From Mytilisepta virgata (taxonomy: Eukaryota; Mollusca; Bivalvia; Mytilida; Mytilidae), in assembly GCA_028015205.1 (NCBI GenBank), contig CM051511.1, positions 6,262,001 through 6,326,000 of the forward strand: 64,000 nucleotides of DNA, given 5' to 3'. The position numbers were made by a program, and so were the translations under genes. Numbering within the stretch: the first letter of the stretch is position 1; each line of letters starts with the position of its first letter. The notes under the pieces are model-generated. The model worked only from the letters and a program-made list of their open reading frames with translations, was not told the origin of the DNA and made no database searches. Below are positions 25,501 to 37,141 of this stretch, one piece after another.

Positions 25501-28500
25501 TACCTCTATTTATTTGGGGAAAAATATATTTTAACTGAATAAAAACTGTTTCTGTCACTTTTTTCCAGGAACAATAATTCAATAATTAATTTGGGATTTA
25601 TTGAAAATGTGTAAATGTATATTTTTTATTTATAAATCTGATTATTTATTTATCTTTTTAGCCTTTTTTATTTATTCATTTATATATTTATAGTAGACAA
25701 ACAGCGTTTCTTTTAAATAAAACTGTTGCATTATGATATAGTTAAGAAATTTTTAATATGTGTCAAATTTTTAAACCATTTTTTTCACACTTAAATCCTC
25801 AAAATGTTGTACTGTACGAAAATTTTTTCAAATGTTATAGATCTAATTTAAATTTTTTAAATCAATTAGATATATTTTAATTCCATAGAATAACAAATTT
25901 AAACTTGCTGGGATATACAGGGTAATAATTTATGAAAATCTTACGGTCACTGTCGTATAGGAAGTACCACGGAAGAATTTTCCAGATCTAATGTATTTTC
26001 AGCTCTTTTATTTTTTTTAACAACAATATGATATCAGAACATGGAAAACTGTTACTTTCATCAACACCGATAATGCGGGACCCTCAATAATCATGGAAAG
26101 TTGGCTACTTTTGAGTTAATTTTGGTACTTTACATTACCATAGAAGAAATATGATATTACGCAATCCTACTCTTGGGGATATAATTGTTTTTGGATATTT
26201 TAATAGAACAGTGGTCATATAAGAAATGATAGGTTTAGTAATAAGCAAGTTTAACTATACTGTTTTATTTGTTAATAAATTTTAATATGATTTCATTTAA
26301 ACCCACATTATCATGTATTATTTCTAACAGTCTTTTTTTCAAGGCTTAGGGTCGAAAGTGAAAAGAGCAAATTCCGAATTCTGGCCATTTAAGGATACAT
26401 CTTGACATCTCAAAGAGCAATCAACTAGTTTAATAAACTCGTTTTCTCTAACTAAAGCTGACAGGATGTCAATTTTTTGCTTTACAATGCAAGTTTTATT
26501 GTATTCAAGCAAAAATATTTTAATTCTTAATGTTCCCATTTGCACATATAATAAAGCTTCACCCCGGGAGAGAGACAGGAATCGCATTGGAGATAATTGC
26601 TTTGAAAAATAAAATTGAAATGGAAACTGGGATGTAAAATTGGTCATTAAGCTATCCGTGACAATTCAATTACCAAACTGACCCTTGACAATTTGATTCA
26701 GTCAACTTCGCGAACCTAATGGGGATAAAACTGCCCAATTATCCTGAGAAACCGTTTTTAAATAACAGAATTCATGTAGCGTTAGAATCCGTACTAAAAC
26801 GAATAAACGAAAAATACGGTTGAACTTTGTTTGCGACAAGCTGTTTTATATGACTATAGAATTTATCATCACAAAAATTGTCTGAAATTTGTAATTTAAG
26901 ATTATTTATGATTAATATACGTGTCAGTTATAAAACCTTCCGAAATCTGTACAACAAAATAGATTTATTGTATTCGAGTTTTTGGTTTTGCCAATATGCA
27001 TCTTTACTAATCCGCTCTTCCTTATAAATAGATAATATTGTGTTCAACTTTTGGCCCAAGTCTTATAAAATAAAGAAATCAACAATGAAAAAAATATTTA
27101 TGAATAATTATAATTTATTAAATGTTAAACATAAACAGTTAATCATAAAACGTTTCGCTACTTGGTTACCCAGTTTTATTTTACTTATTTATTATAAAAA
27201 AGTTTGTATTTTGTTATATTACATAGAATAATACATTAATTGAAATTTAAAACAAACTGACAGAATTATATATCTATCTGCATTTTGGCATATCATTTTG
27301 CTTTTTTGTAAATTGATATAATAATAATAGAATGATGATTAATTTTTATATAATAATAAAAAATAAAAGTAATGCTTATTATTCTTTATTAGAACATTTA
27401 AAAAAAAATTAAAGGTTGTTTTCAAGTGAATAATTTAATATTTTTTGAAAATGCGAAATATAACATTAATTTTAAGTTGTCAATTCCAGAATAGAAATTT
27501 ACACAAAATCAATCTTGAATAAAAGCCTTAAAACTCAAAATATGAAAAAGATTAAGTCAAAAATACAAACTTGAGACTGTTTATCGAAGCCGTCCTAAGA
27601 CCAATCTTAGGACAGATTTAGGATCAAGTTAGGATCGACTTAGGACATGTCTCAGCATGCACATCGAAGCTATCTTAGGACTGTCTTAGGTAGAATGTCT
27701 TAACTATTGTCCTAAGTTAGGACGTAAAAGAAAAAAAAAATAGAAAATACAGAAAAATGCATTTAATTTAACCAATGAAAATAATTTTGATAAGATGAAT
27801 AATTGTAATTATGATTTTTATAATTATATAGATAATAGATAATAATTAAATAGTAAATAATAATTAAATAGTAATTGTGCATTTAAACTTTATTAAAATA
27901 AACGAAACAAAATAATAAAAACCGTTTTTTTTTAAAGAATTCAAAAATATATCAACTAAATATATAATATATTATATACGGTAAAAATCATTATGTCTTT
28001 CATTGTGTTGAATTCGAAGTGTCATACACGTTTTCATACTTTATAGACTTCAAAGGCAAATCTCGTGCATCTTTTTCGTATAAAAAAGAAAATCTTTAAC
28101 ATATTTTATTAAGACAAAAACAATACACGTATGAATATGAGCAAGAGAAGTAATCCAAATTTTACAGATGCAGATGGTCTTAGGACTTATGAGCTTCGAT
28201 AAACAGGCCCCAGAATAAAATATTTATTCCGTGTACTAATTGATAGAAAATTTAATTTTATTTCCTTATTTCTCCTGTTCAATATTTTTTTTTACCAAAA
28301 AATGTAAAATAGAAAATTAACCACTATTACTCTAATTTACTTAAAACATCTAACCACTAATTTTCTGTATTCCTTGTTAAAATATTGTTTTACGATACCA
28401 TCCGTAAATTGTCGGAGATATCACGAAATCGTAATTTTATGTAAAATCTTCGCATCTAATGAACGGCTATTAGTAATTGACATGGCAAATTCATTTTATT

Positions 28501-29161
28501 AAGAAAACACTTGAGTTTATCCTATTGTAGCATCGTGTTATCGGACTCATTATCTATAATATAAATGTCGTAATCGAGCGCACCGCAAGCAATTTACAAG
28601 ATATTGGATTTACGATAGTGTTAAGATAAACAAGAGCTCGTTATTGTAAGTGATAATTTATTCAGAAATACAATCAGCCTCCAGCATGGATCCTCCCCTC
28701 AATATGCCTTTTAAACAGCGGGCGACATTTCTTAACTATTGTAATATTGTTGAATTAGAAAATTAAGATTTTTTCTCTATTTTTTAAAATTGTTAATTTT
28801 TTATTTTGTTCTTTGATCTTCAATGAAAAGTTAAAATGGTAATTTTAATTTTGTAAATTTAACCATTTTTAAATATAATGGTCAAAATGTATATGTCCAT
28901 AGAATTTTCTATAGTAATTTTCGGTAAATAAAAAGGACCGTTGTTATAAAACATATGTAAAAAACTTTTGATATTTCTCTCTATAACGACGAAAATAAAA
29001 CAAACAAACTAAAAAAGGAAAGATTATGATTTTCTATCATAATTCTTTAAAATACAAGGAAAAATTTAAAAAGAATTTGTGAATTAGTTTCTATCTGAGA
29101 TGAATATAATGTATGTAAAATACAATCTTCTGTTTAGCCCTCCAATATATATATATATATA

Positions 29162-29204
<43 letters not shown>

Positions 29205-32200
29205 GTCGGTATGTTAAAAAAAAACTTCCATACAAAGGTCTTTAAGGTATTTTAATTAACCGATTTAGTATATCAAACCACTGTTCTTTTTGTCCTACTT
29301 TAAGCAAAATTTTATATGACCGGAATGTTTTATATGCAAATCATGATTTACATTTATGGTAAATTAATTAATTATTATTTTGGATCTTGTTAAATTAATT
29401 ATTCACTTTGATCTGACTACAATTGGGATTAAGGGATCGTTAAAAATATGGTCAGGATCCTGATTGCCAAGCGAAGAGTCTCGGGACAGTACTGGCCACA
29501 GTTGTTAACACATTGCACATCACATCAAAGTGCTAATGGTTTCCTTTGACAAACAAGCTTTCACTCCCCAAAATCTGGAAATCGCAATAACTGTTACAGA
29601 AGATTATTACTCTATGTGAAGATGAATATACATTTTATGTACTCCATGCCTAAATCCAAAGAACTGAAGAAAGAAACAAACAACCCCCAGATTGTATTTT
29701 ATATTGAGAGACCCCCTGGTTTAAGTTTATTTCCCAAACGATGTGAAGAACATAATGGAATATGAACATATCTAAGTAAATTTACATGTATATACATATG
29801 CCAGAAAGAATATCAGTGTTTCTTAACTTTTTGTTATAACACATGTATTTTTCAGTGTGATAAAATAAATACAAAACGACAGTTATGATATTTCTTTTTG
29901 TAAAAAAAAAATAACAAACATCCCACTTGTCAGCTAATATTAACAGTTTTTAATAGAATAAAGTGGTTAAATCAACTTAATTTCGTTTAGATTTAAAAAA
30001 AATAATATTCAATTATAACTTCATAAATTAATCCATTTCAAACATTTTAATGATCCTGTTTGCACTGTCTCCTATATGTCTAATTTGTTAGAAATTTTCA
30101 TTTCCCAGTTATTAGCAGATTGGAAACAATCTATAATAATTCATGTATGAAAAATCCGTTTCAAGCTCCGTGAAAAACCATGTGGGATACAGGCTGTGAA
30201 AAGTAATTAAAACGCTTATTTAACTCCCCCTAGAATGACGTCATATGGTCATGATTTTATGGTATCGCTCTCCGGTTACAAGTCAAAGCAGTGAAACCCG
30301 CAAATATCAATTAAAGTAACAAACTAGGAAATTGATTTAAAAATCCAGATTGTTTTTACCATTTCCCTTTTAGATTGATTGTTGTGGAAACTGTTTGATT
30401 TAATTAAAGCCATGTAAATAAGCAACCATAAGCAAAGTTATTTTTAAAAGAAAAAGCGAAATTCAAGAAGAAATATATAATTTCAAAGCTATTTGCAGCT
30501 TTCATTCATTTTACAAGTATAAATTGCAACTGCACCAATTACATTTAAAATGCATTTTACATGAACTCATTAAATAAATGCATTTTGAAATATTTCTGCA
30601 TTGTATATGACCTAAATAGAAACTTATTTATAAACATAAAAAAGAAATAAAATTTTTATCCCATATATATATATATATATATGTAAGATTCGTTTAATGT
30701 ACATTTTCCCTCGTTAGGTACTATGGCAATAAACACGATATCAGTATTATATTGGAAATTGTTCGGGTCGTGTTCTGCTTTATTTACACCTAAAATCAAT
30801 CATTGTGAATTGTAAGGCAATCAAAACCTCGTTGTTGGCTCCAAAAGGCCCATAATGGGCTGTTTTATCTTTTGAGTGGTTTGAATTTATTACGTTTACC
30901 GTATTGTCAATTTTAACACCCACTTGGTTTTTATTTTGTTTTCCTAATTGTCAAAAACGGATTTGATACAGAGCTTCAATTATATTACCCTTAGAATTAC
31001 ATCAACCTGATTGCATTGAAATTTGGTATGTAATAGAAAATGCAAAGTGTTATAAAATGACAAGGGTCGGACTATAATCTGTGATATTATCCCGTACACA
31101 TCTTTTAAGTCGGAAAAATGGCGTGGTCGCACCAATATCTTTCGCATTACGAAATGACTGCATAAAAAGATTTTGTCAATGGATCGGAAAATTTATGTTA
31201 ATCACGGATAAATCGTCGAGGAATTGCGATTGTAAACTGCACAATTTACTTTTAAGTGTTATTAGTAAAACGTCGTTATCGTAAAGTGTTGATAATTGGT
31301 AAATGAACGATAGCTAGGAAGTGCGCACATTTTATTACCATAGCGTGCTTGTTGGGTTTTGTAGCAACTTTTCGGAATGGTAAAAAAACTACATTTCTGT
31401 TTTATTTCCTAAGTTGTCTTTTTGTCAAGATGAACACAAGAGATATATGAAGCCGCCTAAACATTTTTATTAAACTTTGCATTGTCCACTCCTTAAGTAT
31501 TCCTCACCCCACCTCCCACTACCTACAAGTTTTTTTTTCAAAAGTTGCTGTCCGTAGATTAAGTTACTTTATGTATTAGTTTGGCTTTTGGTTACAATAT
31601 TTATGGTAATTATAGGGTCAAAATACGAATAAGAATAGACATGTTACAAAAAGGCAGTTGAAACAACTTTTTAATTCCATCAGTTCTTAATAAAAATTTC
31701 AGTCTAAAAAATAGACTTAGATACTGTGGATGTAAATATAATACAATAATAACTTACCGTCATCTGTACTTTTCTTGTCATCTCTAAGTATACCATCAAT
31801 GCTGTGATTCTGTCTTGAAATGTCTTTGCTCTCTGAATTATCTTCTTCTTCTCCGCTCTTTTCTTCTTCGTCTTCTGATTCTGATCCAATCCTGTGAAAT
31901 TTACTGCGGAGTACTCGACTAATTGAACTGACACTTGGAACTGAACTTCTATCACAAATTCCGTCTTTGATTAGTCTATCTCTAATCTCCCAACTGAAGA
32001 TTCCTGGGTTATCTTTCTTGTAGTTTTCAATCCTCATTTCAACTTCCGGTGTCGCTACCCTGGGTTTGCTGCCACCAATGACACCCGGTCTAATACTTCC
32101 AGTTTCCTGATAACGCTGTAGAATTTTGCTGACACATCCGTGGGACACTCGAAGCTGCCGACTGATGGTGCACGGTCTGACCCCCTGGGATGCTAATTCT

Positions 32201-35200
32201 ACTATCTGAAGACGTATATGATTTGGAAGAGGTCTTCCATTGATAAACACTCCACCCAACTGGTTGACTCTTCCTTGTCCTAAAATACAGTAAAAAATTT
32301 TTAAAATTATAAAATTTTATAAAATTTAAATAAAATAACTGTATTATTAGGGTCTAAATTTCAAGTCTTCTATTAATAAGTTATATGAGACCAGTGAATT
32401 TTGAAAGATGTTTCTGACACTATTTGTCCCCAAAAAGGTAAAAATTCAAATCAGATTAGAAAAGCGAATTTTAAGATCTGAGGCAAAAACGGTGGTTTTT
32501 TTTTAATCTCGAAAATGCAAATTTTATTGAGATGTTTGCGCTACATTTATGTATTTTTGCTTGTTTAAAATTCATACTGGTGCGATACATTTTGAATTTC
32601 ATGATATATATATGTAAAATGCATCACCATATGACGTTTCGTTTTTTACTATCATATTTTTTTAACGTTCATCACAAAGATAGTAATGAAACTCATCAAA
32701 CTGTATCTATATGTTGTCTTTTATTTAAACACTATTATTCTTTATCATACGGGGAGGAATTGAATTCTGAATTAATCATGGAAATTATGGGAAAATGTGA
32801 ATATTAAACACTGCAAATATTAAATACAATATAAAAATTATCCGCTTCTTTTACCTTGTTATTTTAGTCAAAGAAAATAATTGGTTTAAACAAACCAAAT
32901 AAAAAAGGAAAGGAAATTTGTTCCCAGACTGCAAAAGTACAAACGATTAAGTTACGTAAAAGTTAATTTGGTCTTTGGTATGTATAACTAATTTTTATGC
33001 TAAATAAATTGCATGTGCTTCACTTTAATAATCTTTCAAAGGGAATAAATGAGGAATTTAGCCAAGAAATTTCTTTCTGATGTGCTTAATTTGCTTTAGA
33101 AATCAATTTGGATACGTTTGGGTATTAGCAAATGCCCGTATTAGCAAATAATTTTAATAAAAAATAAATTAATATCCATTCTAAAATTGATTTAACTATT
33201 ATTAAATTAAGTATCTGCAGTAAATGAAATGACAAAATGACTAAAGCAAACATAAGCCTCTTACATAAAACACAGTAAAAATATTATGTTCAACCTTTTT
33301 ATTGATTCCAATTTAGTTAGAAAGTTTTGTATCATTTACCGAAGTCTACTGGATAATTTTTTCATTTTCTGGGATCAATTTTGTCTAATGCAATATCGTA
33401 CCCAGTAATCCCCGCAACAGCTTGGACAAGCTAATTTCAAAATAAGACAGAGTCATAATACAATATAGACCTTTAATTATTGTAGAAAATGACTTATTTA
33501 TTGATGCCTGAATGATGTTTTCAAACTTACTTGAAGATAAATCTACGCTAAAATGATTTTTCTGTGTAACAACACAAATCTGTTTGTGGGTTCTTGTTAA
33601 TATCAATGCAGCACGTGTAAGCACAAAATTAATTCTCCTAAAAGTCAATTGGAACAAGGTGTTACACGTGTAAAAGCAAGTTTATTCGGCCGGTGGTCAA
33701 TTTCATAGATATTGTGGACACAAAAATACCGACAAGTGTTTAATTGTTATAAAAGGACATCATTGATGAATATAACAGGCACGTGCTGTCCACGCTCACA
33801 ATTCGAAGAAAAAATTGGTACAATGCTGCAACGCGTACGATAATGTCAACATTTGTTTTTAAAATACCTTATCTGGACACTCTGTATAAAGTTTGGCACA
33901 AAAAATCAAATTTCAATAAAATGTGTCATTTAAATGAAGCTCGAAGTCAAAAGTGTGGACGAAGGGAGAATGCTAAACTACCAACAGAGCTATGCTGGCG
34001 TCACTTCGTAGTTTGGAAAGTTTAGTATTTTTTTTATAAAGTTCGAAATTATCAAACGAATAAACTGGTTTCATCCACCAACATAAGTATCTATACATAA
34101 TTATAGACAATTTTACATTGAATTATTAACTCAAGAAAATGCCCAGAATGTCTTTACGGGGTATAATTATCATTCTCTTAGCCCCTAACGTCATGACATT
34201 GGGTCATTTTGACAGTGACCAAATTACAACTTTTACTAATAAAATCAATTTAGAATTAAGTACTTTATATTTCAACTAGGATACTTAAAAAAAGGGCAAA
34301 CAGAAAATGGGGGAATTGAGAATGAAAAAAATACAAGAAACTATGTTCTATTTGATGCGCATTTATTGTGGTCTTTGGTCTTAAATTTGGAATTTCGAAC
34401 GCCATATCGGACGACGATAGTAGCGGAGTATTTTCCGAGGGCAATAGCCAGTTGCAGTCATTTTGTATCATTGAATTATATTTTGTCCTCATGTAACACA
34501 TATTTTGTGTCTGAGTGTAAGTAAAGAACCCGAATCTGAATCTGTAGAGGTGTTTCTTACGTCGATAATTAAATTTAAGTCCATTTACGAAAATATTTAA
34601 ATACACCGAATCTAAGATAACATTTTCATACATTCGGTGTCTTTGGCTATATTTTTTTGCTTGCTTTTAAATGTTTTGGGAGGGTGTTCATTGTCTTGTG
34701 TTTTTGGATTTAAAATATTTTGCTTTGAGCACCAAACGACTAGAAATAAAATTTCAAACATTCGTAAGGGACGCATGAAATTAAAATTTAGACGTAGTGC
34801 ATCAAATTAATGTTTTATAAATAATACTGTTAATACCGAACAATGAAAAGTAAAATAAACAAATCACATAATTTTAATTTACATGCATTTTTGACACACT
34901 TTAGTCGGGAATAGAAATGTTTTAGTCATCCGTTAAAGTTGTTTATTAAGAGAACTTTTGCGGTATTCGCATTGTGCAACCGATTTAAGTTAACAAACAT
35001 AAATTTTGTTCTTTGTCACCTGAAGTTCAGTTTATAAGAGAGATATGATTCGGAAGAAAAATATGTAAATTATATTTATTCTCACAACTACCAAGAGACG
35101 ACTTTCAAACATTTCACGGTATAGTACATAAATTAGTGTAATTGGTTATTAAAAGAAACATGTGCCACTTTGCTTCACCGTGGAAAACAAACTGGAAAAT

Positions 35201-36996
35201 GGAAATTAGGCGCTGTGTTATATTCAGTACATTTTAATGGCCATTAAACAATTGAATAATTACACGAATTAATTTATAAGATAACATAGTAATTGGGAAA
35301 ATTCAGGGGATATATACACGTACATGTATTTACAATATATGTTAAGCATCAGGGAAATCAGGGATGTAGCTGACTGAACCATTCTTTTTTTTTCAGTTTT
35401 GCAAAAGAAATGTCTGGTATTAAGTAACAGTTTTCCTCTGTTTGATTCTAGGAAAATTGTAGACTGAGTTCTAACCTTTCGTTATTCCTTTATTTAGATT
35501 TTGTAAAAATTGAAAGGTGACTGAATAGAAAAACACTTTATCTAGATTTTGATATAATATATATACACTCCGTTTACAGTTTTTCGAATAAAGTTTAGAG
35601 AAGCCTGAAATTTAGCCTTGTTAATCTATTAATGAAGTGTAATAATTAATTTTTCAAACTTCCTACCTTTCATTAGGGCTTCAGTTTCCATGCGACAATA
35701 CTCCATTACTAATGTACTTGTTCACACTGCCAAATTTTTAACAAGTATGACGAACTGGAGGAAGATGTGACTATGAATATTTCATTAAATTAATTTATGC
35801 AAATTTATTCATAGAGCAGGGGATTAAAACAATTGGCACTTGCCTGGTCAGTTGATCACATGATATCGTTACGGGACGTATCTATTACCACAATTTTAGC
35901 TGATCTAATCGGTAATTAGGCTCGACCAATTAACTGAAGACCAAAACTTCAAAGAAATTTTCAGGTGGGACAAGAAGGGTCTTGGGAATAGTTCCATTCC
36001 ACTATTAAGAAGTGGTCTTCTAATTAGATTTTAATCTATGAGTTTTCCATAAGGTCGGGATATAGTCTTCTATGTAACAAAGTAGCCGAAATATCCAGTC
36101 CATGTGGTCAAAATAACATAAACTAGCTATTTATTGTTTACAAAAGCTTCAAAGAATTCGTAAATTTGACAAGAAGTTTTCGCGCGATATGAAGTAAAAA
36201 TAATTTTTTTTTTGGTTTTATGATGTTTTAATATATTCTGTTAAATTTTATTGTTTATTTTCCACAAACATGTATTTTAACTATGCAATATAAATAGTTA
36301 TATATTTAGTTTGTAATTCATGTAAAAATTGCCAAATTATTTTTTTGAAGCAGTCATAAAATATTTATGTCATTATATATTAAAAATAATTGTTGTCACT
36401 AACGCAAGAAATACACCAAAATTTTTTCAAGTTTTCGAATGATTTTCTAACATGATTAATAAATTCACATTTAATTTTCAATTGTAAAAGTTACACAATT
36501 AATATAGGTATTATATATTTTTGAAATTTATGTTAAAATCTACGCATTTTATTTTTTATTCATTCCTTTAAAAGAAAGGCCAAATAACATTTGAATTTTT
36601 CAAACACTGTTTGATAACAATCATTATATCGCTCTAATCAAAGATAATCATTTAAATGGTGCGGTAAATTTTTCAATTATCGGATTCAATTTCACAGATA
36701 ATTTGCTATAAAATTTATTGTTTTAGTTAATAAGAAGTTTTATTTGGATAAGAAATTTATTTCCATATAAATCGTATTGTACCTGGACAGGAGAACATTT
36801 TTCAAGTCAAACGGGTTGTATTTCCGCTAATAGATCACGTAGTCTATAGACAAACCATGACGAAACATAACTTTACTTACGTTACCCCAAATATATTTAA
36901 CAGGTATAGTTTACCTTCCATGTGAAGACCAGGCATCAATCCTAATGCTGCAAGATGGTATGAAAACATGTTGTTCAGCATCTTATTTTGGTACAT
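22432..36996 (-). CDS. Pax3/7: Pax3/7 paired-box and homeobox transcription factor, complete gene of six coding exons
   Basis: Join on the minus strand: 36996-36915, 32279-31758, 24122-23784, 23559-23441, 22952-22793 and 22556-22432 (82, 522, 339, 119, 160 and 125 nt; 1347 nt; 448 residues plus TGA). Every intron is GT..AG and all phases join in frame. In order the protein has: a short N-terminus (1-27); a paired domain (about 28-157); an acidic linker rich in S, E and D (about 160-178); the octapeptide-like HSIDGILR (186-193); a complete paired-class homeodomain (218-277) with Trp48, Phe49, Ser50, Asn51 and Arg53; a Ser/Tyr/Pro-rich tail; and an OAR motif (about 418-438). This domain combination, with Ser50 and HSIDGIL, defines the Pax3/7 (paired/gooseberry) family. 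Family members are nuclear regulators of neural, segmental and muscle or neural-crest-like programmes; the role here is inferred from the family. An in-frame TGA two codons upstream of the ATG fixes the start. UTR limits and alternative exons are not known. Confidence 0.97.
22793..22952 (-). CDS. Pax3/7: Pax3/7 coding exon 5 (Ser/Tyr/Pro/His-rich tail)
   Basis: This 160-nt exon has acceptor ATCTTTAG and donor GTAAGTT. It enters in phase 0 as [17 protein letters not shown] and continues with a Tyr/Pro/His-rich stretch ([17 protein letters not shown]), leaving in phase 1. It covers residues 355-407 and one base of 408. Ser/Tyr/Pro-rich composition is typical of PAX3/PAX7 C-terminal activation domains. 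Confidence 0.9.
23441..23559 (-). CDS. Pax3/7: Pax3/7 coding exon 4 (Ser/Thr/Gln-rich linker)
   Basis: This 119-nt exon has acceptor TTTTACAG and donor GTATTG. Entering in phase 1 it encodes D315, then [15 protein letters not shown] and a Ser/Thr/Tyr-rich stretch ending SHTSQ (354), and leaves in phase 0. It is too short to stand out as a long ORF. It was found by following phase from exon 3, and only one frame is open between the two sites. It lies in the C-terminal transactivation region, which is poorly conserved in sequence across phyla. Confidence 0.88.
23784..24122 (-). CDS. Pax3/7: Pax3/7 coding exon 3 (homeodomain)
   Basis: The acceptor is TTTTTGTTTCAG. The first two bases complete Glu202, giving [10 protein letters not shown] and then the basic [11 protein letters not shown] that opens the homeodomain. 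The 60-residue homeodomain (218-277) is nearly identical to vertebrate PAX3/PAX7 across helices 1-3, including [17 protein letters not shown] and [13 protein letters not shown]. Homeodomain position 50 is Ser (residue 267), the Pax hallmark that favours TAAT-type palindromes spaced by two bases. The exon ends PLPPAQ at donor GTAATT. The apparent ORF upstream of 24122 in this frame is intron read-through. Confidence 0.97.
27575..28210. mobile_element. CTTAGG-family MITE inside Pax3/7 intron 2
   Basis: Terminal inverted repeats CTGTTTATCGAAGC (27577-27590) and GCTTCGATAAACAG (28193-28206) match perfectly, and the right end continues into GGCCCC. CCTAAG/CTTAGG hexamers crowd the left 150 bp and the last 40 bp, around an AT-rich middle. 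The termini match the family at 42-54 kb. Confidence 0.75.
29145..29202. repeat. AT dinucleotide run followed by a 38-base A run
   Basis: About ten AT units (29145-29164) run directly into A x38 (29165-29202), in Pax3/7 intron 2. A run this long could be a retroposon tail, but no element body is recognised to the left. Confidence 0.9.
30236..30243. promoter_or_regulatory. perfect CRE palindrome TGACGTCA in intron 2
   Basis: TGACGTCA is the consensus CREB/ATF site. It lies in a block that is less AT-rich than the surrounding intron. Presence of the motif is certain; a regulatory role is inference. Confidence 0.3.
31758..32279 (-). CDS. Pax3/7: Pax3/7 coding exon 2 (whole paired domain, linker and octapeptide)
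   Basis: The acceptor is a T-rich tract ending TTTTAG and the donor is GTAAGTT. The exon opens with [12 protein letters not shown] and runs through both helix-turn-helix halves of the paired domain to about residue 157 (ending [10 protein letters not shown]). An acidic run with EDEEE and GEEED follows, then [10 protein letters not shown]. In vertebrate PAX3/PAX7 this region is split over several exons; here it is one uninterrupted 522-nt exon. The site where vertebrates have an alternatively spliced Gln reads [12 protein letters not shown], the form without Gln. Phase is 1 at both ends. The octapeptide is a known contact for Groucho/TLE co-repressors in relatives. Confidence 0.97.
32280..36914 (-). 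other. Pax3/7 intron 1 (4.6 kb)
   Basis: The intron lies between the N-terminal and paired-domain exons. It is mostly AT-rich with no recognised exon or transposon. A block at about 35800-36070 is less AT-rich and holds several TAATTAG-like homeodomain sites, so it is a candidate enhancer. ORFs at 32532-32807, 33385-33657, 33783-34025 and 34265-34633 have no family resemblance that I can see. Confidence 0.8.
36915..36996 (-). CDS. Pax3/7: Pax3/7 coding exon 1 (N-terminus)
   Basis: This exon encodes [10 protein letters not shown] followed by a short hydrophobic stretch (residues 1-27) and the first base of Gly28. It ends CACATGGAAG, followed by donor GTAAAC. The ATG at 36996-36994 is chosen because the same frame has TGA at 37002-37000, with only one codon (CAA) between. 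N-termini of Pax3/7 proteins before the paired domain are short and variable, so the length is normal. An alternative upstream promoter and first exon cannot be excluded. Confidence 0.85.
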
Positions 36997-37134
36997 TTGT
37001 CAGAAAGTCCTTTCTGGGAACAAGCACAAGTCCAACTGAAGCACAAATGTTTATTTGGAAATTCACTGAAATTTAGCAATCTTTTGTAGATCCTTGTGTC
37101 AGCATAGAGTTTTTTTTATTACTAAGTCCGATAA

Positions 37135-37141
37135 ATTTATA
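37135..37141 (-). promoter_or_regulatory. candidate TATA box of Pax3/7
   Basis: The minus strand reads CCTTATAAATTTAT here, containing TATAAAT about 140 nt upstream of the Pax3/7 ATG. Initiation about 30 nt downstream would give a 5' UTR of roughly 110 nt. The background is AT-rich, so chance matches are common. A transcript end would settle it. Confidence 0.35.

Larger units (their letters stand above)
24123..31757 (-). other. Pax3/7 intron 2 (7.6 kb)
   Basis: The intron separates the paired-domain and homeodomain exons. Exon 2 joins exon 3 in phase across it, so no further exon is required. It holds a CTTAGG-rich MITE (27575-28210), an AT run followed by a 38-base A run (29145-29202) and a short AT run near 30664. 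Less AT-rich blocks lie at about 24900-25260, 26338-26640, 29440-29600 and 30160-30320. The last contains a perfect CRE palindrome. The long-intron position suits enhancers, but nothing in the sequence proves function. Confidence 0.8.

Noticed and set aside
29365..29374. TAATTAATTA, a palindrome suited to Ser50 homeodomains
   Set aside because: In DNA this AT-rich such a site is expected often by chance. It was not counted as a regulatory feature.
31704..31955. 83-residue minus-strand ORF
   Set aside because: It is a second frame of the Pax3/7 paired exon. The in-frame product is the 522-nt exon.
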